Positions 1 through 8,680 of a stretch of DNA of 64,000 nucleotides are shown here, in pieces. A program made the position numbers and the translations under genes. The notes under the pieces were generated by a model, which was given only the letters and a program-made list of their open reading frames with translations, ran no database searches and was not told the origin of the DNA. The DNA lies in assembly GCF_012849555.1 (NCBI RefSeq), contig NZ_CP051685.1, forward strand, positions 1,922,001 to 1,986,000. Direction: 5' to 3'. The DNA is from Massilia forsythiae. Its GTDB lineage: Bacteria; Pseudomonadota; Gammaproteobacteria; Burkholderiales; Burkholderiaceae_D. The stretch's first letter is position 1, and the number at the start of each line of letters is the position of its first letter.

Positions 1-1
1 G

Positions 2-643
2 CTGAAACTGGCGTCGACCGTCACCGTGCTGTTGCTGGTGGCCGGTACCCCGATCGCCTGGTGGCTGGCGCGCACCCGTTCGCGTCTAAAACCCATCGTG
101 GCGGCCACGGTCGCGCTGCCGCTGGTATTGCCGCCGACGGTGATCGGCTTTTACCTGCTGGTGGCGTTGGGGCCGAACGGCGCCCTCGGCAAGCTCACTT
201 CCACGCTCGGCCTGGGCTTGCTGCCCTTCACCTTCGCCGGGCTGGTGGTGGCGTCGGTGCTGTACTCGATGCCGTTCGTGGTACAGCCGCTGCAGAATGC
301 CTTCGAAGCGGTCGGCGAGCGTCCGCTGGAAGTCGCGGCGACGCTGCGCGCCGGTCCCTGGGACACGTTCTGGTCGGTGGCGGTGCCGCTGGCCCGGCCC
401 GGCTTCGTCACCGCCGCCATCCTCGGCTTTGCCCACACGGTCGGCGAATTCGGCGTGGTGCTGATGATCGGCGGAAACATCCCGGACAAGACGCGCGTGG
501 TCTCGGTGCAGATCTACGACCACGTGGAAGCGGTGGAATATGCGCAGGCGCACTGGCTGTCCGGCGCCATGCTGGCGTTCAGCTTCATCGTGCTGCTGAC
601 GTTATATGCCTTCAATCCCTCGTCGATGAAGGGAAGGCGCTGA
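2..643 (+). CDS. modB: molybdate ABC transporter permease ModB (5' truncated by window edge)
   Basis: Inner-membrane permease of the ModABC molybdate importer. The reading frame is open from base 2, so the true start lies upstream of the window. The visible part carries several hydrophobic segments and the permease-ATPase coupling (EAA) loop, seen as [22 protein letters not shown] followed by [19 protein letters not shown], a hallmark of ModB. It ends at a TGA whose last base is the first base of the modC ATG (TGATG), so the two are translationally coupled. ModA is expected upstream, outside the window. Molybdate supply fits the molybdenum formate dehydrogenase and XdhC encoded nearby. Family assignment is confident. 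Confidence 0.93.
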   Translation: MKLASTVTVLLLVAGTPIAWWLARTRSRLKPIVAATVALPLVLPPTVIGFYLLVALGPNGALGKLTSTLGLGLLPFTFAGLVVASVLYSMPFVVQPLQNAFEAVGERPLEVAATLRAGPWDTFWSVAVPLARPGFVTAAILGFAHTVGEFGVVLMIGGNIPDKTRVVSVQIYDHVEAVEYAQAHWLSGAMLAFSFIVLLTLYAFNPSSMKGRR

Positions 644-1716
644 TGGCGGATGGGGTACTGGTCAAGCTGCGCATCGAGCGCAGTGCGTTCGTGCTGGATG
701 TCGACCTGGCCCTGCCGGGATGCGGCATCACCGCCCTGTTCGGACCGTCGGGTTCCGGCAAGAGCACGTGCCTGCGCGCGATCGCCGGGCTGGAGCGCTC
801 GGCCCGCGGCCGCGTCGTCGTCGGCAGCGAGGTCTGGCAGGATGCCGCGACCTTCGTGCCCACGCACCGGCGCGCGCTCGGCTACGTGTTCCAGGAAGCC
901 AGCCTGTTTACTCACCTGAGCGTGCGCGCCAATCTCGAATTCGGGCGCAAGCGGGTACCGGCGCGTGAACGCCGCTATACCCCGGAAGCGGTGGCCGAGT
1001 TGCTCGGCATCGCCGCCCTGCTGGAACGCCGGCCGGCGCACCTGTCGGGCGGCGAGCGCCAGCGCGTGGCGATTGCGCGCGCGCTGCTGGCGTCGCCACG
1101 CCTATTGCTGATGGACGAGCCGCTGGCCGCGCTCGACGTGCGCCGCAAGGGGGAAATCCTGCCCTACCTGGAGCGTTTGCACGACGAATTGTCGATCCCG
1201 ATCATCTACGTCAGCCACGCCCCGGACGAGGTGGCGCGCCTGGCCGACCACCTGGTGCTGCTGGACGCCGGCAAGGTCGTCGCGAGCGGCCCGCTGCAGG
1301 ACACCCTGGCGCGCGCCGACCTGCCGCCGGCCTTTACGGACGATGCCGGCGTGGTGCTGGACACGGTCCTGGACGGCCACGAAGCCGACGACTTGTCCCG
1401 CCTGGCATTCGGCGACGGCGTGCTGCACGTCGGCCGCCGCCCGGAAGCGCCGGGCACGCGCCTGCGCTGCCGCATCCACGCGCGCGACGTCAGCCTGGCG
1501 CTGGAACGCCCGGCCGGCACCAGCATCCTGAACCTGTTGCCCGCCACCGTGAGCGCCACCACGCCTACCGACACCCCCGGCCACGTGCTGGTGCAGCTGC
1601 GCGCGGGCGCCACGCCGCTGCTGGCGCGCATCACCGAACGCTCGCGCCGCGAACTCGACATCGTGCCCGGACGCCAGGTATGGGCGCAAATCAAAGGCGT
1701 GGCGCTGCTGGGTTGA
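643..1716 (+). CDS. modC: molybdate ABC transporter ATP-binding protein ModC
   Basis: ATPase that drives molybdate uptake through ModB. The 357-residue product has the Walker A motif GPSGSGKST near residue 34, the ABC signature [15 protein letters not shown] near 134, Walker [13 protein letters not shown] near 155 and the switch histidine (YVSHAPDE). The C-terminal third, after about residue 285, matches the Mop/TOBE molybdate-binding domain position ([23 protein letters not shown]). The length is close to the usual 350 or so. The ATG overlaps the modB stop by one base. Nothing else follows on this strand, so modC ends the operon. Confidence 0.96.
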   Translation: MADGVLVKLRIERSAFVLDVDLALPGCGITALFGPSGSGKSTCLRAIAGLERSARGRVVVGSEVWQDAATFVPTHRRALGYVFQEASLFTHLSVRANLEFGRKRVPARERRYTPEAVAELLGIAALLERRPAHLSGGERQRVAIARALLASPRLLLMDEPLAALDVRRKGEILPYLERLHDELSIPIIYVSHAPDEVARLADHLVLLDAGKVVASGPLQDTLARADLPPAFTDDAGVVLDTVLDGHEADDLSRLAFGDGVLHVGRRPEAPGTRLRCRIHARDVSLALERPAGTSILNLLPATVSATTPTDTPGHVLVQLRAGATPLLARITERSRRELDIVPGRQVWAQIKGVALLG

Positions 1717-1740
1717 AAAGCGGCTGCATTTCGCGCATTT

Positions 1741-1947
1741 CGGGGTCAGAGCACAATTCGGGGTCAGAGCACTTTGCCAGGAAATGGCTGCCTTGAACGC
1801 TTTACTCCATGCTGCCAAATGCCGGTGATCGAATCGGCCAATTTGTCGCTTTGCAGACGAAATTGACCTGCAAAGCGGTGGCCCAATACTGCTGGGCTAC
1901 TGTTCTATAAAGCGCTCTGACCCCGCATTCTGCTCTGACCCCGAATT
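1741..1947. repeat. REP-like repeat cluster: paired GGGGTCAGAGC motifs in inverted orientation
   Basis: Two tandem copies of CGGGGTCAGAGCAC lie at 1741-1754 and 1759-1772. Two inverted copies (GCTCTGACCCCG) lie at 1914-1925 and 1932-1943. The motifs bracket about 140 bp that is poorer in GC than the flanks and holds a 9-bp-stem hairpin (GCTTTGCAG at 1848-1856 with CTGCAAAGC at 1868-1876). No coding frame is supported inside. The same GGGTCAG/CTGACCC words recur at 48199-48341. This looks like a REP-type or MITE-type palindromic unit parked between modC and the convergent crystallin gene; mobility is inferred. Confidence 0.7.
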
Positions 1948-1953
1948 GGGGTG

Positions 1954-2631
1954 TCAGCGCACGCGGCGCATCGAGGAGATGCGGTGGTCCAGCTGGTCCA
2001 GGAAGGCGTAGCGGCCTGGGCCGTAGACCACGCACTGGCCGCGGAAATCGGCGTGTTCGCAGAATTCCCAGCGGCCTTCGCGGATGACGATCGAGCCGGC
2101 GCGGTCGTTGAAGTCGCCCAGCAGGCGGGCGTCGCCGGACAGGCCGATGCGGTCGCCTTCGAAACGCGCGGCGGAAAACATCTGGACGGCGTCGCCGCGT
2201 GGGCCGCGGTCGTCGCGGTAGGCGCCACGGCGGTCGTCACGATCGTCACGGTCGCCGCGCCAGCCGGGGCCGCGGTCGCCGCGCCAGTCGCCGCGGCGGT
2301 CGTCACCGCGATCGCCGCGGCCGCCGCGCGTGACTTCACGCACCGACGAGATACTGTCGTTGAAGCGCGGCAGCGCGCGGTATTCGCCCGGGCCGAACTC
2401 GGCGCACTGGCCGCCGTAGCCGGCGTGTTCGCACACTTCCCAGACGCCCGAGCGCACCACGATGCTGGAGGTACGGTCGTTGAAGCCGAGGCGGCCCAGG
2501 TCGGGCGTGTCGCGCTGCACCGTCACGCGGGCGCCGCGGAAATCGTTGTCCGTGAACAGGGTCAGCTCGCCGGCGAGGGCGGCTTGGGAACATACCGCCA
2601 GGACGGCGGCAGCGGCAAACAGGCGTTTCAT
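1954..2631 (-). CDS. secreted beta/gamma-crystallin family protein with Arg/Gly/Asp-rich linker
   Basis: Exported protein of 225 residues. The ATG at 2631 follows GGAG and opens a clear Sec signal peptide (MKRLFAAAAVLAVCSQAALA). Two Greek-key repeats are visible: FTDNDFRGARVTV...SSIVVRSGVWEVCE in the N-terminal half and FSAARFEGDRIGL...SIVIREGRWEFCE in the C-terminal half, each ending in a GQC..YGPGxY-type strand. They are joined by a 45-residue low-complexity linker made of RGDRGDDRR and DDRDDRR units. Bacterial crystallins of this type are often calcium-binding or structural; the function here is unknown. Four cysteines paired as CEH..GGQC / CEH..RGQC suggest disulfides in the periplasm. 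Confidence 0.85.
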   Translation of the reverse strand: MKRLFAAAAVLAVCSQAALAGELTLFTDNDFRGARVTVQRDTPDLGRLGFNDRTSSIVVRSGVWEVCEHAGYGGQCAEFGPGEYRALPRFNDSISSVREVTRGGRGDRGDDRRGDWRGDRGPGWRGDRDDRDDRRGAYRDDRGPRGDAVQMFSAARFEGDRIGLSGDARLLGDFNDRAGSIVIREGRWEFCEHADFRGQCVVYGPGRYAFLDQLDHRISSMRRVR

Positions 2632-2808
2632 GGCTACTCCATTTCGTGTTGATGTTTGCGCCCGTGCAGCGGCGCCTGCCCGGTTAACGCGGCCAGCCGC
2701 CGACGGGCAGACACCTTCTTGTAACAAATTTCTACATGGATAGCCAACGAGATTGAACCCGGCGCGTCCAGGAGCTGGCACTGCACGGGCCGGTGCTGCG
2801 CGAACCGC

Positions 2809-3915
2809 TCAAGCCGCCCGCAGCGACTCTTGCTGCGGGCCCAGCCCGGCATTCGCCTGCAGCGCCGCACGCGCATCGCTGCGCCCCTCCGGCAGGTGCG
2901 CCAGCGGATGCGGATTGGCCGGCAGGTTGGCGGCGCCCGCCTTGCCGGCTTCCACCGTCATCTGCTGCGGCAACGGCACCCCGTTCTTGACGGCGGTGAG
3001 CTCGGCCAGGATCGAGATCGCGATCTCGTACGGCGTCTTGCTGCCGATATAGATGCCGATCGGGCCGTGCAGCTTGGCGATCTGCGCGTCGCTCAGGTCG
3101 AATTCGCGCAGGCGCTCGCGGCGGCGCGCGTTATTCACGCGCGAGCCGATCGCGCCGATATAAAAGGCATCGGTCTTGAGCGCTTCCATCAGCGCCATGT
3201 CGTCCAGTTTCGGGTCGTGCGTCAATGCGATGACGGCGCTGCGGCTATCCAGCTTCATGCCCAGCACGACGTCGTCCGGCATCTCGTGCACGACTTCCAC
3301 GCCGGGCAGGCTCCAACTGCCGCGGTATTCCTCGCGCGGGTCGCACACGGTCACCTGGTATTCCAGGCCGGCCGCGATCTGGGCCAAAAATTGCGACAGC
3401 TGGCCGGCGCCGATGATCAGCATGCGCAGGCGCGGCCCGTGGATCGTGACCAGGGTGCGCCGGTCCATCGTCAACTGCTCGTCGGCACCGCCGCCCTCCA
3501 GCGTGACTGCGCCGCTGGCCAGGTCGAGCGTCCGCCGCGTCAGCACGCGCCGCTGCGCCAGCGCCAGCAGTTCGCCGATGCGGCTGTGCTCGGCGAGCGG
3601 CTCGACCACCAGCTGGATGGTGCCGCCGCACGGCAGGCCGAAGCGATGCGCCTCGTCGGCGCTGATGCCGTAGGTGAGCACTTCGGGCGCGGCGCGCACG
3701 ATGCCGTGTTCGCGCACCGCCGCGATCAGGTCGTCCTCGATGCAGCCGCCGGAGACCGAGCCGACCACCAGGCCGTCCGAGCGGATCGCCATGGTGGCGC
3801 CCTGCGGACGCGGACTCGAACCCCAGGTGCGCACCACGGTCACGTATTCGCAGCGGTAGCCCGCGCGCAACCACTGGTCGCAAGCGTGCAGCACTTCGAG
3901 ATCGATACTGTCCAT
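2809..3915 (-). CDS. XdhC/CoxI family molybdoenzyme maturation protein
   Basis: XdhC-family proteins bind and sulfurate molybdenum cofactor for insertion into xanthine dehydrogenase-type enzymes. The 368-residue product has the N-terminal XdhC/CoxI domain (WGSSPRPQGATMAI, then SVSGGCIEDDL) and a C-terminal Rossmann domain with IIGAGQLSQF near residue 170 and the typical YIGAIGSRVNNARRRERL stretch. Start at 3915 is preferred because GGGGA lies six bases upstream; an in-frame ATG at 3921 is adjacent to the same purine run. No xanthine dehydrogenase structural genes are in the window, so its client enzyme is elsewhere. It lies on the opposite strand to modBC, two genes away. Confidence 0.9.
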   Translation of the reverse strand: MDSIDLEVLHACDQWLRAGYRCEYVTVVRTWGSSPRPQGATMAIRSDGLVVGSVSGGCIEDDLIAAVREHGIVRAAPEVLTYGISADEAHRFGLPCGGTIQLVVEPLAEHSRIGELLALAQRRVLTRRTLDLASGAVTLEGGGADEQLTMDRRTLVTIHGPRLRMLIIGAGQLSQFLAQIAAGLEYQVTVCDPREEYRGSWSLPGVEVVHEMPDDVVLGMKLDSRSAVIALTHDPKLDDMALMEALKTDAFYIGAIGSRVNNARRRERLREFDLSDAQIAKLHGPIGIYIGSKTPYEIAISILAELTAVKNGVPLPQQMTVEAGKAGAANLPANPHPLAHLPEGRSDARAALQANAGLGPQQESLRAA

Positions 3916-4148
3916 TCCCATTCCCCGGTCAAAGCTCGATATTGTCGAATCGTTACCGGCAAATCCTAACGCAAATCGGAAAATGCCGGCTGACGGTCGC
4001 GTGCGGACGTGCCGCCGCATGCATGCGCCGCCGCCAGGCGCACGTCGACGGCCGGCGCCGGCACGGGTCAACCGCCTCGGCGTTGTCGCGTTGCTGGCAT
4101 ACTATGGCGTTGCGCCGGCGCCGGCCGGTCCGCCCTTCCTGGAACGAC

Positions 4149-4970
4149 ATGAAACCATTTATTTCCTTCGCCCTCGCTTCCCTCTTTGCCGCCACCACGC
4201 TGCTGCCGGCCACTGCCCCGGCCCAGTCCGCCGCCCCGCAATCGGCCGCTTCCCAGTCGAGCATTCCGATCTATGGTTTCGTGGTCAAGAACACCTACCC
4301 GCACGACCCGCAGGCGTTCACGCAGGGGCTGTTCTTCAAGGACGGCCACCTGTTCGAGACCACCGGCCAGAAGGGCCAGTCCTCGCTGCGCCGGGTCGAC
4401 CTCAAGAGTGGCAAGGTGCTGCAAAAGAAGGACCTGGCGCCCGAGTACTTCGGCGAAGGCTCGACCGCGGTGGGAGACAATATCGTCGGCCTGACCTGGA
4501 CCTCGAACGTCGGTTTTATTTACGACGCCCACAGCTTCGCCCTCAAGAGCCGTTTCAACTACAAGGGCGAAGGCTGGGGCCTGGCCAGCGACGCGCGCGC
4601 CGTCTACATGAGCGACGGCAGCTTTGAAATCCGCGTGCTCGATCCGAAGACGCTGGACGAGCAGCGCCGCATCCGCGTGACGGCGGACGGCAAGCCGCTC
4701 ACCCAGCTCAACGAACTGGAAGTGGTGGACGGCGAACTGTACGCCAACGTCTGGGGCAGCGACGTCATCGCGCGCATCGACCCCGCCAGCGGCAACGTGG
4801 TCGGCTGGATCAACCTGAGCGGCCTGCTGCCGCCGGACAAGCGCGGCACCGCCTCGGTCGACGCCGTCCTCAACGGCATCGCCTGGGACGCCAGGCAGCG
4901 CCGCCTATACGTAACCGGCAAGCTGTGGCCGAAGCTGTTCGAGATCGAACTGGTGAAAATGCAGCGTTGA
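4149..4970 (+). CDS. glutaminyl-peptide cyclotransferase (plant/bacterial beta-propeller type)
   Basis: Predicted exported enzyme that cyclises N-terminal glutamine to pyroglutamate. The 273-residue product has a signal peptide (MKPFISFALASLFAATTLLPATAPAQ) and then the family's core: YPHDPQAFTQGLFF, LFETTGQKGQSSLR, LTWTSNVGFIYD, EGWGLASD, MSDGS, LNELEVVDGELYANVW and LNGIAWD, the order expected for the five-bladed glutamine cyclotransferase fold. The start follows GGAACGAC, a weak ribosome site. It is divergent from xdhC with 233 bp between them, in which I see no further feature. Assignment rests on motif order; activity is not shown. Confidence 0.88.
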   Translation: MKPFISFALASLFAATTLLPATAPAQSAAPQSAASQSSIPIYGFVVKNTYPHDPQAFTQGLFFKDGHLFETTGQKGQSSLRRVDLKSGKVLQKKDLAPEYFGEGSTAVGDNIVGLTWTSNVGFIYDAHSFALKSRFNYKGEGWGLASDARAVYMSDGSFEIRVLDPKTLDEQRRIRVTADGKPLTQLNELEVVDGELYANVWGSDVIARIDPASGNVVGWINLSGLLPPDKRGTASVDAVLNGIAWDARQRRLYVTGKLWPKLFEIELVKMQR

Positions 4971-5020
4971 GGGTGGCTTCTGGCGTGGCGCCGGTTTTTC
5001 CAGGTGCCTTATGGATCCCC

Positions 5021-6040
5021 TTATGGCGCCAGCGCGATCACCACCTTGCCGAAGTGGGCGCCGGCTGCCATGTAGCGGTACGCTTCCGGCGCCTGCTCGA
5101 AGGTGAACACGCGGTCGATCACCGGCTGCAGGGCGGCGCCGTCGGCGAAGCGCATCACCGCTTCCAGCATGGCGCGGCTGCCGACGAAGATGCCGACCAT
5201 GCGCTTGGCGCCGGCCAGCAGCGATGCCGGATTCACCTCGCCGCCGAAGCCGCTGACGCCGCCGATGATGGCGACCGTGCCGCCCATGGCGCTGGCCGCG
5301 ATCGAACGGTTGACGGTACCCTGGCCGCCGACTTCGAGCACCACGTCGGCGCCGGCGTCCGCCGTGGCGCGCAGCACGGCTTCCTGCCATTCCGGCACAT
5401 TGCGGTAATTGATGGTGTGCTGCGCGCCCAGTTCCTTCGCCCGCTGCAGCTTGGCGTCGCTGGACGAGGTGATGATGGTCTTCAATCCGGCCGCATGGGC
5501 CAGTTGCAGGCCCAGTACCGACACCCCGCCGGTGCCCAGCAGCAGCACGGTGTCGCCCGGCTTGACCTGGTTGCTCGATTCGAAGATGGCGTTCCAGGCG
5601 GTGACGCCCGCGCACGGCATGGTCGACGCGTCCAGCAGCGTCAGCGCGGCCGGCACCTTCACCAGCGCGTCTTCCGGCAGCACCACTTCCTCGGCCAGCA
5701 TGCCGTCGACGTCGCCGCCCAGCGCATGCCGGATTTTATTCGGCGTGGGCGGGCCGTCGTGCCAGTGCGGGAAGAACGAGGCCGTCACCCGGTCGCCCGG
5801 CTGCAGCCGCGTCACGCCGGGTCCGACTTCGAGCACCTCGCCGGCGCCGTCCGAGCAGGGCACGATGGGATCGTCCACGGTGACCAGGTAGTTGCCGCTG
5901 GCGACCATCAGGTCGCGGTAGTTGAGCGATACCGCGTGCACGCGCATGCGCACCTCGCCGACGCCCAGTTCGCGCCGCGGCAGGTCCACGCAGCGCAGTT
6001 CGTCGATGCCTTCGCCGGGAAGAATCTGGTAAGCCCGCAT
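5021..6040 (-). CDS. medium-chain NAD(P)-dependent alcohol dehydrogenase/quinone oxidoreductase-like protein
   Basis: Soluble oxidoreductase of 339 residues. The N-terminal GroES-like half has LNYRDLMVASGNY and PCSDGAGEVLEVGPGV; the cofactor domain has LLLGTGGVSVLGLQLAHAAG, the usual AxGGVG-type nucleotide loop, and ends in the family's VFTFEQAPEAYRYM and HFGKVVI. The cysteine cluster of structural-zinc alcohol dehydrogenases is not seen, which favours the zinc-independent or catalytic-zinc-only subgroup. The start at 6040 is backed by GGAG nine bases upstream. It is alone on this strand; substrate unknown. Confidence 0.85.
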   Translation of the reverse strand: MRAYQILPGEGIDELRCVDLPRRELGVGEVRMRVHAVSLNYRDLMVASGNYLVTVDDPIVPCSDGAGEVLEVGPGVTRLQPGDRVTASFFPHWHDGPPTPNKIRHALGGDVDGMLAEEVVLPEDALVKVPAALTLLDASTMPCAGVTAWNAIFESSNQVKPGDTVLLLGTGGVSVLGLQLAHAAGLKTIITSSSDAKLQRAKELGAQHTINYRNVPEWQEAVLRATADAGADVVLEVGGQGTVNRSIAASAMGGTVAIIGGVSGFGGEVNPASLLAGAKRMVGIFVGSRAMLEAVMRFADGAALQPVIDRVFTFEQAPEAYRYMAAGAHFGKVVIALAP

Positions 6041-6121
6041 CGTTCGCTCCAATCCGTCAATGGTGCCGGCAACGATACCCCGGAACCGGCCGGCTGCGGC
6101 GCAGGATAGGACTCGAGCCGT

Positions 6122-6586
6122 TCACATCGGCTTGGACACCATGAACCAGAAGATCAAGACGAAGGCGATGAAGGCGGGAATCCCCAGCGCCACCCAGGTT
6201 TTAAAATAGGTCCAGTACAGCGGCGGCAGGTCGCCGCCCTCGCGCGCCGCCTGCGTGGCGATGTCGCGCAGGCGGATCTGCAGCCACACCACCGGCAGCC
6301 AGCAGGCGCCGGCCAGCACGTACAGCGCGATCGACCACATGATCCATTTGCTGTGCAGCGGGTAGCCGGCCAGGTGGATCATGTACAAGCCGGTGGCCGG
6401 CTGCAGCACCGCGGTGGTGGCGGTGAACAGCCAGTCGGCGATCACCACGTACTTGCTGACCACGGCGATGGCGCGCACGTCGCGGCTGACATTGGCGAAC
6501 AACATGTACCAGGCCGAGCCCAGGCCGGTGCCGAACAGCAGCGTCGAGGACAGGATGTGCAGCCATTTGAGCACCACGTAATCCAT
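6122..6586 (-). CDS. DUF2269 family integral membrane protein
   Basis: Small inner-membrane protein of 154 residues with about four hydrophobic segments (KWLHILSSTLLFGTGLGSAW; YVVIADWLFTATTAVLQPATG; IMWSIALYVLAGACWLPVVW; ALGIPAFIAFVLIFWFMV). The pattern and length match DUF2269. Its ATG overlaps the stop of the upstream SDR-DoxX gene by one base (TGATG), so the two are co-translated and probably act together at the membrane. Ribosome site GGAAAGGAAC lies just upstream. Function not known for the family. Confidence 0.82.
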   Translation of the reverse strand: MDYVVLKWLHILSSTLLFGTGLGSAWYMLFANVSRDVRAIAVVSKYVVIADWLFTATTAVLQPATGLYMIHLAGYPLHSKWIMWSIALYVLAGACWLPVVWLQIRLRDIATQAAREGGDLPPLYWTYFKTWVALGIPAFIAFVLIFWFMVSKPM

Positions 6587-7929
6587 CAGTGTTCCTTTCC
6601 ATCGAGTTCGTACAGCAGCCAGATCGCCGCCAGCATTGGCAGGTTCTTGAGTAGCGGCCCATACGGGTGCGCCAGGAACTCCGGCAGTTTTATGGCGATC
6701 ACGATCGTGTAAAAACCGATCAGGAGCAGTTGCGCCAGCCACAGCCAGCGCCGCTTTTTCATGAACAGCAGGGCGAGCCCGAACAGCGCGTCCAGCGCCG
6801 CCGCGCCGTACAGCATCAAAGGCTGCAGGTGGTCCGGGATGCCGCTGCGCGCCAAGAGTTCAAAACTGTCGGCGGCCGGATAGATAAAAGCCGAGACGAT
6901 CGCGGTGACGATCCATACCGCCGCGATCGACCAGCGCAGCGGCGGCAGCAGCCAGTCCAGCTTGGCGCGCATGCGTTCGGCGCCGGGATCGGTGACGAAC
7001 GCGGATACGGGACGCGGCGGGCGGCCCAGCAGGCGCGCCATCGGCGCCGCGTCGGCGGTGTTGCCGCGGTCGAGCATGCGCAGCGCGTCGGGGTCGAGCA
7101 GGCCGCCCGGCAGCCAGCGCCCGCCGCGCGCCAGCAGGCGCGCCGCGCCGTTCGGCAGCGCCAGCACGCGCAGGCGTTTCATCCCCATGCCGGCGCGCAG
7201 CGCGGCCAGGTAATCGGTGAAGGACATCGCCTGCGGCCCGGCCAGGGCGATGCGGCGTGCGTTGGCCCCGGCCGCCGGCGCGTGCGCATGGTCGACGTAC
7301 AGGCGCTGGCGCAGCAGGGCGACGATGGCGGCGACGACGTCGTCGACGTGTACCGGCTGCACCAGCTGCGGCGCGTCGCCCAGGCGCAGCGCGAACGGCA
7401 GCGAGGCCATGGCCTTGAACACGCGCGCGCTGAGGCCGTCGGCGCCGTAGACCAGCGAGGGCTGGACGATGCAGGAGCGGATCGGCAGCGAGGCCAGGTA
7501 ATCGTCGGCCGCCTTTTTCGACAGGTGGTAGGCCGTGTCGGCGCCCTCGTCCGCGCCCAGCGCCGACAGCTGCACCACCATGTGCACGTCGTGCGATTCG
7601 GCGCAGGCGGCGAACAGCGCGCGCGGCGTGCGCTTGTGCAGGGTGTCGAAGCGCTGGGCGCCGCTCTCGCGGAAGATGCCGACCGTGTTGACCACGGCGT
7701 CGATGCCCTGCAGGCGCGCGGCCCAGGTCGATTTGTCGGTATCCTTGGCGAAGTCGGCATGGATGTAGCCGAGGCGCGCATCGTGCGGCGGATCGTCCGG
7801 CGCGGTTGGCCGGGTCGGCACATGATGCTCGCGGCGCTCGGCGCACACCACGTGGTGGCCTTCGGCCAGCAAGGCGTGCAGCAGGTGCCGTCCGATGAAT
7901 CCGCTCGCGCCCGTCAGCAGGATCCGCAT
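6586..7929 (-). CDS. SDR-family NAD(P)-binding protein fused to a C-terminal DoxX-like membrane domain
   Basis: A 447-residue two-part protein. The N-terminal 290 or so residues are an extended short-chain dehydrogenase: Rossmann loop GASGFIGRHL at the start, VVNTVGIFRE, LSALGADEG, and the YHLSK catalytic Tyr-Lys pair. The last 120 residues hold four membrane segments (WSIAAVWIVTAIVSAFIYPA; LMLYGAAALDALFGLALLFM; LWLAQLLLIGFYTIVIAI; LPMLAAIWLLYEL) resembling DoxX. Start at 7929 has AGGAGA nearby. NDUFA9-like epimerase domains fused to DoxX suggest a quinone-linked or membrane redox role, which is inferred. The stop overlaps the DUF2269 start. Confidence 0.85.
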   Translation of the reverse strand: MRILLTGASGFIGRHLLHALLAEGHHVVCAERREHHVPTRPTAPDDPPHDARLGYIHADFAKDTDKSTWAARLQGIDAVVNTVGIFRESGAQRFDTLHKRTPRALFAACAESHDVHMVVQLSALGADEGADTAYHLSKKAADDYLASLPIRSCIVQPSLVYGADGLSARVFKAMASLPFALRLGDAPQLVQPVHVDDVVAAIVALLRQRLYVDHAHAPAAGANARRIALAGPQAMSFTDYLAALRAGMGMKRLRVLALPNGAARLLARGGRWLPGGLLDPDALRMLDRGNTADAAPMARLLGRPPRPVSAFVTDPGAERMRAKLDWLLPPLRWSIAAVWIVTAIVSAFIYPAADSFELLARSGIPDHLQPLMLYGAAALDALFGLALLFMKKRRWLWLAQLLLIGFYTIVIAIKLPEFLAHPYGPLLKNLPMLAAIWLLYELDGKEH

Positions 7930-7992
7930 GCATTCTCCTTTTCTACCAACCTGATTACTACGTTCCGCAAACTCATCGACCGGAGGACTTTC

Positions 7993-8463
7993 ATGGAAAC
8001 CTGGAAAACGGCCCTGCGGCGCGGCCTGGGCGGCGGCGCCGCCGCCAGCCTGTGCTCGACCGTGGCGCTGGCCGCGCTCGGCCAGCGCCAGACCGGCAGC
8101 GCGTATGCGCCCACCAATGCCGTCAGCCACATCGTCTGGGGCGACAAGGCGTTCGGCCAGGACGCGCCGTCGCTGCGCTACACGCTGCCAGGCTACGCCC
8201 TGCACCACGGCAGCGCCGTGTTCTGGTCGGTGCTGTTCGAACGCGCCTGCGCCGGCCTGCTCGACCGGCGCGACCCGGCGACCACGCTGGGCGCCGGCCT
8301 GGCGGCGTCCGGCGTGGCCTGCCTGGTCGACTACCGCTTCACGCCGGACCGCTTCAAGCCGGGCTACGAGGAGCGCCTGTCGAAGCCGGCGCTGGCGCTG
8401 GTGTACGGGGTGTTCGGGGCCGGCCTCGCGCTGGGCGCCCTACTGGCGCGCCGCAGCGACTAA
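7993..8463 (+). CDS. hypothetical membrane protein
   Basis: 156 residues, not confidently assigned to a named family. It starts at an ATG preceded by GGAGG at good spacing. The N-terminus is a hydrophobic stretch (GLGGGAAASLCSTVALAALG), then a His-containing middle (SHIVWGDKAF, YALHHGSAVFWSVLFERACA) and two more weak hydrophobic segments (TTLGAGLAASGVACLVDY; LALVYGVFGAGLALGALLA), ending RRSD. It is divergent from the SDR-DoxX gene with 63 bp between starts, so a shared regulatory region is possible. Probably an inner-membrane protein with three or four helices. Confidence 0.75.
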   Translation: METWKTALRRGLGGGAAASLCSTVALAALGQRQTGSAYAPTNAVSHIVWGDKAFGQDAPSLRYTLPGYALHHGSAVFWSVLFERACAGLLDRRDPATTLGAGLAASGVACLVDYRFTPDRFKPGYEERLSKPALALVYGVFGAGLALGALLARRSD

Positions 8464-8624
8464 TTGTAATTGAGGAAACAAAACCGCGCCATTCTCGTGG
8501 AGGAGCGCGGTCGTGTGGGTAGTGGGAAGGAAAACGCCGGTTGAACGCGTGGACGGCATCCGGCGCGCCGTCATGCGAGCGATGCGGCGCGACCGCCGGC
8601 GTTGAATGTACGCGGAAGGATGTG

Positions 8625-8672
8625 CCGTCCACGCGGCGATGCGCGGCGCCGGCGCGCCGCACCCGTGGACGG
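8625..8672. terminator. GC-rich hairpin downstream of the TonB receptor (weak candidate)
   Basis: CCGTCCACG at 8625-8633 pairs perfectly with CGTGGACGG at 8664-8672 around a GC-rich loop that can fold further. It lies just past the stop of the minus-strand receptor gene. There is no T-run on either strand, so intrinsic termination is doubtful. The rest of 8464-8680 shows nothing else. Confidence 0.3.
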
Positions 8673-8680
8673 TGCTGTGG

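Noticed and set aside
4..1716. 551-codon plus-strand frame starting at 61 as a single protein
   Set aside because: Its first 194 codons are modB read out of frame; the real gene is modC from 643.
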